A stretch of 9,925 nt of DNA, from assembly GCA_002449575.1 (NCBI GenBank), contig DJXC01000199.1:1-9925 (forward strand). The letters are read 5' to 3'. This document shows, piece after piece, positions 5,776 through 9,925 of this stretch. The position numbers and the translations under genes are program-made. Below the pieces are notes generated by a model that saw nothing but the letters and a program-made list of their open reading frames with translations, searched no databases and was not told the origin of the DNA. The DNA is from Ruminococcus sp. UBA7014 (lineage in GTDB: Bacteria; Bacillota; Clostridia; Oscillospirales; Ruminococcaceae). Positions within the stretch are counted from its first letter, which is position 1. Every line of letters begins with the position of its first letter.

Positions 5776-6966
5776 ATGCAGGAAGATATTCTCGTTTACT
5801 GGCTCTGGCTGGTCATGGTGATGGGATTCGCCAACAAACAAACTGTTCCGCTGCTTCGGGAACATCCCGATATTATAGAATTATATAGCCTGATGCAGCA
5901 GCCGGACTGCACATTTCTGAATGAAAGACAGAAAAAACATGTCAGACAAAATCCGCTTTCCAAAGCGAAGGACATTCTGGAACTGTGCCGAAAAAAAGAA
6001 ATGCAGATAATTACTTGTCAGGATGCACTCTACCCGGAACGCCTGTTACAGATTTACAATCCTCCGGCGGTTCTGTTTTGTCAGGGAAAACCGGAGGTAC
6101 TCCGAAATCCCATGCCGCTGACTGTTGTCGGCACAAGACATCCTTCTGAATATAGCATCCGCACAACAAAACGGCTGTGCAGTGAACTCGCCGAAGCCGG
6201 CTGCATGTTAATCAGCGGTGGTGCGCTTGGTCTGGACAGTCTGGCACATCAGGCCGCTCTGGAACAGCAAAAACCGACTGTCAGCGTGATGGGCTGCGGT
6301 CTGGATTGTAATTATCCCAAAGGTACACAGGCTATGAAAGAAGAAATCAAACAAAATGGTGTGATTCTTTCAGAATATTTTCCCGGAATGCCGCCTTATA
6401 GTAATAATTTTCCCGTCCGTAACAGAATTCTGTCTGCGCTGAGTCCTGCTGTCCTTGTGACAGAAGCTAACCGAGGCAGCGGATGCATGATTACAGCAAA
6501 TCTTGCCTGCGAACAGGGAAAAACGGTCTTTTGCATTCCGCCTGCTGATATTTACAATAAACGTTACAGCGGTCAGGCAATACTGCTCCGTGATGGTGCT
6601 TTCTGTGTTTGCAGTGCAGAAGATATTCTCCAGTATCTCAGCAATACAGAACCAGTACGGCAGCAGGAAAAAATTTCTCCGAATCTTCCGGAAATCAAAC
6701 CCGAAGAACTTGTCGCTTCTGTGCCGGAAACTGATGCTCCCGGTCAGGATGCCGATGCAGATACCCTCTCCGAAGAAGAAGAACTCCTGCTCCGGCTGCT
6801 CAGCGAAAGCGAAAAAAATACGAATATGCTGTGCTGTCTCACAGGCTTCAGCCTTGAACTAATTTCAATGCACCTGTTTGAACTCGAAGAAATGGGCTGG
6901 ATTCGCAGCACCAGACGAGATTTCTATACCGTGACAGATAAATATCACAAGCTCAGCAAGGCATGA
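5776..6966 (+). CDS. dprA: DNA-processing protein DprA (Smf)
   Basis: DprA protects incoming single-stranded DNA and loads RecA during natural transformation; it is also kept in many bacteria not known to be competent. The 396-residue protein has an N-terminal helical domain (about 1-70). The Rossmann-like domain (about 85-290) carries VVGTRHPSEYS (117-127), SGGALGLDSLAHQAAL (147-162), FPVRNRILSALS (212-223) and GSGCMITANLACEQGKTVF (234-252). An acidic linker (about 305-335) leads to a C-terminal winged-helix-like segment (336-390). It departs from the textbook motifs: ALG for ARG in the SGxARGID motif, and SGQAILLRDGA where the pocket usually reads GxNxLIxxGA. AGGAG lies eight bases before the ATG, 18 bases after the methyltransferase stop, so the two are probably co-transcribed. 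Confidence 0.94.
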   Translation: MQEDILVYWLWLVMVMGFANKQTVPLLREHPDIIELYSLMQQPDCTFLNERQKKHVRQNPLSKAKDILELCRKKEMQIITCQDALYPERLLQIYNPPAVLFCQGKPEVLRNPMPLTVVGTRHPSEYSIRTTKRLCSELAEAGCMLISGGALGLDSLAHQAALEQQKPTVSVMGCGLDCNYPKGTQAMKEEIKQNGVILSEYFPGMPPYSNNFPVRNRILSALSPAVLVTEANRGSGCMITANLACEQGKTVFCIPPADIYNKRYSGQAILLRDGAFCVCSAEDILQYLSNTEPVRQQEKISPNLPEIKPEELVASVPETDAPGQDADADTLSEEEELLLRLLSESEKNTNMLCCLTGFSLELISMHLFELEEMGWIRSTRRDFYTVTDKYHKLSKA

Positions 6967-6997
6967 AAGGAGTGTGCGCCGTCAGTACGGCGGAACT
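6966..6997 (+). promoter_or_regulatory. topA ribosome binding site with hairpin spacer
   Basis: AAAGGAG (6966..6972) overlaps the dprA stop, but its distance to the topA ATG at 6998 is 25 bases, too long. A perfect hairpin, CGCCGT (6977..6982) with ACGGCG (6987..6992) around CAGT, fills 16 of those bases. Folding leaves 4 plus 5 unpaired bases, an effective spacing of nine. A weak GGCGGA just before the ATG is the alternative. Confidence 0.6.
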
Positions 6998-9070
6998 ATG
7001 TCAAACTTAGTAATTGTAGAATCTCCGGCAAAAGCCAAAACGATTCAGAAATATTTAGGTACAGGCTATGAGGTTGTTGCTTCTATGGGGCATGTGCGTG
7101 ACTTGCCAAAGTCAAAACTTGGAGTGGATGTCGATAATGGTTTTACACCGCAGTATCAGGACATGAAAGGTAAGGAAGATGTTATCAAAGACCTGAAAAA
7201 AAGAGCCAAAAAAAGCGATTATGTCTACCTTGCAACTGACCCTGACCGTGAGGGAGAAGCAATTTCATGGCATCTTGCACAACTGCTGAATCTGGACTTG
7301 AATGCTGATAACCGGATTGCATTCAATGAAATCACAAAAACAGGCGTACAGAATGGTATGGCAAATCCGCACAAAATTGACTTGGATTTGGTCAGCGCAC
7401 AGCAGGCAAGAAGAATTCTGGACAGACTTGTCGGTTATAAACTCAGTCCGTTTCTCTGGAAAAAAGTCAAAAGAGGGCTTTCCGCCGGTCGTGTGCAGTC
7501 TGTTGCTGTCCGCCTGATTGTCGACAGAGAAGAGGAAATCAAGGCATTTGTTCCCAGAGAATACTGGAGCATTGATGCTGTTCTGCATAATGACGGAAAA
7601 AAATTCACCTCAAAGCTTGCCACAGTCAGTGGCAAAAAAATTGAAATCGCAGACAAAATACAGGCGGATTCTATTCTGGAACGGCTCAGAAAAGCGGATT
7701 TTATTGTCAAGTCTATTAAAAAGCGTGTTACCAGAAAACAGCCTGCACCGCCGTTCATTACTTCCACTCTTCAGCAGGAAGCATCCAAAAGATTAGGCTT
7801 TCAGTCCAAACGAACCATGAAAGCTGCTCAGGAACTCTATGAAGGTATTGATGTCAATGGTATGGGTGCAGTTGGTCTGATTACTTATATGAGAACGGAC
7901 AGCCTGAGAATTTCTGCTGATGCACAGAAAGCCGCTGCGGAATATATCAAGGCAACTTACGGCGACAAATATCTGCCAGATAAGCCCCGTGTCTTTAAAT
8001 CTAAAAAAAATGCACAGGATGCACACGAAGCAATCAGACCTTCTATGCCAGATGTCACACCGGACAGTATCAAAAACAGCCTGACAACTGACCAGTATAA
8101 ATTATATAAATTAATCTGGGAAAGATTTATCTCCAGTCAGATGGCAAATGCACTGCTGGATACCATTTCTGTAGAAATTCAGGCGGATGACTGTATTTTT
8201 AAATCTTCCGGCTATTCTGTTAAATTTGATGGATTTACTGTTCTCTATGAAGAAAAAAATGATGACGAGGAAGAAAATCAAAAAATGCTGCCGCCGCTTG
8301 CTGAAAATGATGTACTCAAAGTTGACAGTCTGGAAGGCAATCAGCATTTTACACAGCCGCCAGCAAGATTTTCCGAAGCAACACTGATTAAAACCCTCGA
8401 AGAAAACGGTATTGGCAGACCAAGTACCTATGCACCAACTATTACAACCATTCTCGCCAGAATGTATGTTGAACGGGAAGGCAAGCAGCTCCGCCCGACT
8501 GCTCTTGGTGATGTCACTACACAAGTCATGAAAGAACATTTTCAGCATATTGTTGACCCCGATTTCACCGCAAAAATGGAATCGGAACTCGACAGTATCG
8601 AACAGGGCAAGGCGGATTGGAGTAAAATGCTGGAAGACTTCTATCAGGATTTTTCTAAAACACTCACGGCTGCCGAAGAAGCCATGGAAGGCAAGCATAT
8701 GAAAATTCCGGACGAGAAAACAGATATTGTCTGCGAACAGTGTGGTAAGCCGATGGTTATCAAAATCGGCAGATTCGGAAAATTCCTCGCTTGTACAGGC
8801 TATCCCGAATGTACCAATACCAGAAAAATTGTACAGGAAACCAGCGGTATCTGTCCACGGTGCGGCAATAAAATCGTTCTGAAAAAATCCAAGCGTGGCA
8901 GAAGCTTCTATGGTTGTTCTGGCTATCCGGACTGTAACTTCATGACATGGAACATCCCGACAGAAGAACAGTGTCCGCAGTGTCAGAGTACACTGTTCCA
9001 GAAAGGCGGAAAATCTGGTAAACTCATCTGCGAAAAAGAAGGCTGCGGCTATGAAAGGAATCTGAAATGA
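6998..9070 (+). CDS. topA: DNA topoisomerase I (type IA)
   Basis: Topoisomerase I relaxes negative supercoils by passing strands through a transient single-strand break. From ATG 6998 it is 690 residues. The Toprim domain begins at LVIVESPAKAKTIQKYLG and holds the acidic metal site TDPDRE (80-85). The catalytic tyrosine is Y297 in ITYMRTDSLRIS. HEAIRPS and GIGRPSTYAPTI mark the core. Three C-terminal four-cysteine zinc fingers follow: C579/582/599/605, C619/622/640/646 and C659/662/678/683. An in-frame GTG at 6974 would add MRRQYGGT, but it sits only one base from the AAAGGAG site and the extra residues are unlike the family, so I prefer the ATG. It lies 31 bases after dprA and overlaps trmFO. 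The dprA-topA-trmFO order is common in Firmicutes. Confidence 0.97.
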   Translation: MSNLVIVESPAKAKTIQKYLGTGYEVVASMGHVRDLPKSKLGVDVDNGFTPQYQDMKGKEDVIKDLKKRAKKSDYVYLATDPDREGEAISWHLAQLLNLDLNADNRIAFNEITKTGVQNGMANPHKIDLDLVSAQQARRILDRLVGYKLSPFLWKKVKRGLSAGRVQSVAVRLIVDREEEIKAFVPREYWSIDAVLHNDGKKFTSKLATVSGKKIEIADKIQADSILERLRKADFIVKSIKKRVTRKQPAPPFITSTLQQEASKRLGFQSKRTMKAAQELYEGIDVNGMGAVGLITYMRTDSLRISADAQKAAAEYIKATYGDKYLPDKPRVFKSKKNAQDAHEAIRPSMPDVTPDSIKNSLTTDQYKLYKLIWERFISSQMANALLDTISVEIQADDCIFKSSGYSVKFDGFTVLYEEKNDDEEENQKMLPPLAENDVLKVDSLEGNQHFTQPPARFSEATLIKTLEENGIGRPSTYAPTITTILARMYVEREGKQLRPTALGDVTTQVMKEHFQHIVDPDFTAKMESELDSIEQGKADWSKMLEDFYQDFSKTLTAAEEAMEGKHMKIPDEKTDIVCEQCGKPMVIKIGRFGKFLACTGYPECTNTRKIVQETSGICPRCGNKIVLKKSKRGRSFYGCSGYPDCNFMTWNIPTEEQCPQCQSTLFQKGGKSGKLICEKEGCGYERNLK

Positions 9071-9925
9071 TGCGGAATCATGCTGTTGTCATCGGTGGCG
9101 GACTTGCCGGCTGTGAAGCCGCATGGCAGCTCGCACAGTCCGGCATTTCGGTTACGCTTTACGAAATGAAGCCGAAACGTTACAGTCCGGCACATCATCA
9201 GGAAAATCTTGCTGAACTGGTCTGCTCCAATTCGCTGAAAGCCTCCCGGCTGGCTTCTGCCGGAGGTCTGCTTAAAACAGAAATGAAATTGATGGGCAGT
9301 CTGCTCGTCAGATGCGCCGAAGAATGTGCTGTTCCGGCAGGCGGTGCGCTTGCTGTGGACAGAAATCAGTTTTCGGCACTCGTAACTGAAAAAATTCAGA
9401 ATCATGAACAGATTACAGTTATTCGTGAAGAACTGACAAAGCTCCCGGAACAAAATGCTGTCATTGCAACAGGTCCTCTGACATCTGATGCACTTAGCAG
9501 AGAAATCGAAATACTCTGCGGAAACCGACTCAGTTTTTTTGATGCTGCTGCTCCGGTCGTTTCAGCAGAAAGCCTTGATATGACAAAAATATTTGTGCAG
9601 TCACGCTATGATAGAGGTGATGCGGATTATCTCAACTGTCCTATGAACCGTGAAGAATATGAAGCTTTCTGGAATGCGCTTGTCAATGCAGAACAAGCCC
9701 CTTTGCATGAACACGACAAAGAAGCATTCAAAGTCTATGAGGGTTGTATGCCTGTTGAGGTGCTTGCCAAACGAGGTGCAGAAACCCTTCGTTATGGCTG
9801 TCTGAAACCTGTCGGACTTCGTGACCCTCATACTGGAAAACGTCCCTATGCTGCTGTACAGCTCCGGAAAGAAAACCGGGAAGCAACAATGTATAATCTG
9901 GTGGGCTTTCAGACAAATCTGAAAT
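9067..9925 (+). CDS. trmFO: tRNA (uracil-54-C5)-methyltransferase TrmFO (C-terminus cut by window edge)
   Basis: TrmFO makes m5U54 in the T-loop of tRNA using methylenetetrahydrofolate as carbon donor and reduced FAD. The first 286 codons of about 440 are visible. The FAD-binding dinucleotide motif is VVIGGGLAGCEAAWQLA (7-23), followed by YEMKP. The family signature LVCSNSLKA contains Cys53, and EGCMPVEVLAKRG contains Cys227; these match the two functional cysteines described for B. subtilis TrmFO. SRYDRGDADYLNCPM and LRYGCLKPVGL are also family-typical. The start ATG at 9067 overlaps the topA stop (ATGA) with AAGGAA six bases upstream; a second ATG at 9070 would have a spacing of nine and is equally possible. 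The overlap implies translational coupling with topA. No stop codon occurs before the window ends. Confidence 0.96.
   Translation, partial: MMRNHAVVIGGGLAGCEAAWQLAQSGISVTLYEMKPKRYSPAHHQENLAELVCSNSLKASRLASAGGLLKTEMKLMGSLLVRCAEECAVPAGGALAVDRNQFSALVTEKIQNHEQITVIREELTKLPEQNAVIATGPLTSDALSREIEILCGNRLSFFDAAAPVVSAESLDMTKIFVQSRYDRGDADYLNCPMNREEYEAFWNALVNAEQAPLHEHDKEAFKVYEGCMPVEVLAKRGAETLRYGCLKPVGLRDPHTGKRPYAAVQLRKENREATMYNLVGFQTNLK

Noticed and set aside
6974..6997. GTG at 6974 as the topA start
   Set aside because: It is only one base from the AAAGGAG site, and MRRQYGGT before the conserved MSNLVIVESPAKA is not family-like.
8111..8698. 195-codon open frame antisense to topA
   Set aside because: It lies wholly within the well-conserved topA coding region, has low-complexity Phe/Cys-rich composition and resembles no family; it is a shadow of topA codon usage.
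1..9925. Novel defence, mobile or biosynthetic system
   Set aside because: Every substantial gene belongs to a recognisable housekeeping family in a common order; there are no transposase, integrase, CRISPR repeat, toxin-antitoxin pair or attachment site signals.

Overview
This 9.9 kb window is a core-genome housekeeping segment from a Firmicute. It most resembles a Clostridia/Oscillospiraceae (Ruminococcus-like) chromosome. That placement is inferred from gene order (phoH-ybeY-era-yqzL-recO diverging from infC-rpmI-rplT, plus dprA-topA-trmFO), Gram-positive style ribosome binding sites, a leader of the L20-regulated kind and a folate-dependent TrmFO. I see no phage, insertion sequence, CRISPR array, tRNA or rRNA, and no obvious horizontally acquired gene.

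Minus-strand block (1..3234): transcription runs leftward from two tandem sigma-A-like promoters at 3275..3304 and 3388..3416. The order is phoH (TTG start), ybeY, era, a 45-codon yqzL-like gene, then recO, which runs off the left edge. These genes concern ribosome maturation (PhoH, YbeY, Era) and recombinational repair (RecO). Era starts 5 bases after the ybeY stop. The yqzL-like gene overlaps recO by 53 bases in another frame, and an 11-bp inverted repeat covers its ribosome binding site.

Central intergenic region (3235..3716): it holds the leftward promoters, a consensus rightward promoter (TTGACA-17-TATAAT) and an untranslated leader of about 186 bases. The leader contains an intrinsic terminator and possible competing pairings, as expected for L20 attenuation of infC-rpmI-rplT.

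Plus-strand block (3717..9925): infC (apparent ATA start), rpmI and rplT end at a strong terminator (4906..4941). After it come a TrmH/SpoU-family RNA 2'-O-methyltransferase, dprA, topA and trmFO, closely packed; trmFO overlaps topA by 4 bases and runs off the right edge. A hairpin sits between the topA ribosome binding site and its ATG.

The protein content is ordinary. The most unusual signal is at the DNA level: the tetramer GATC does not occur once in the window, although composition predicts roughly 35. Synonymous codon choice seems to avoid it. This points to strong restriction or methylation-linked avoidance in this lineage.
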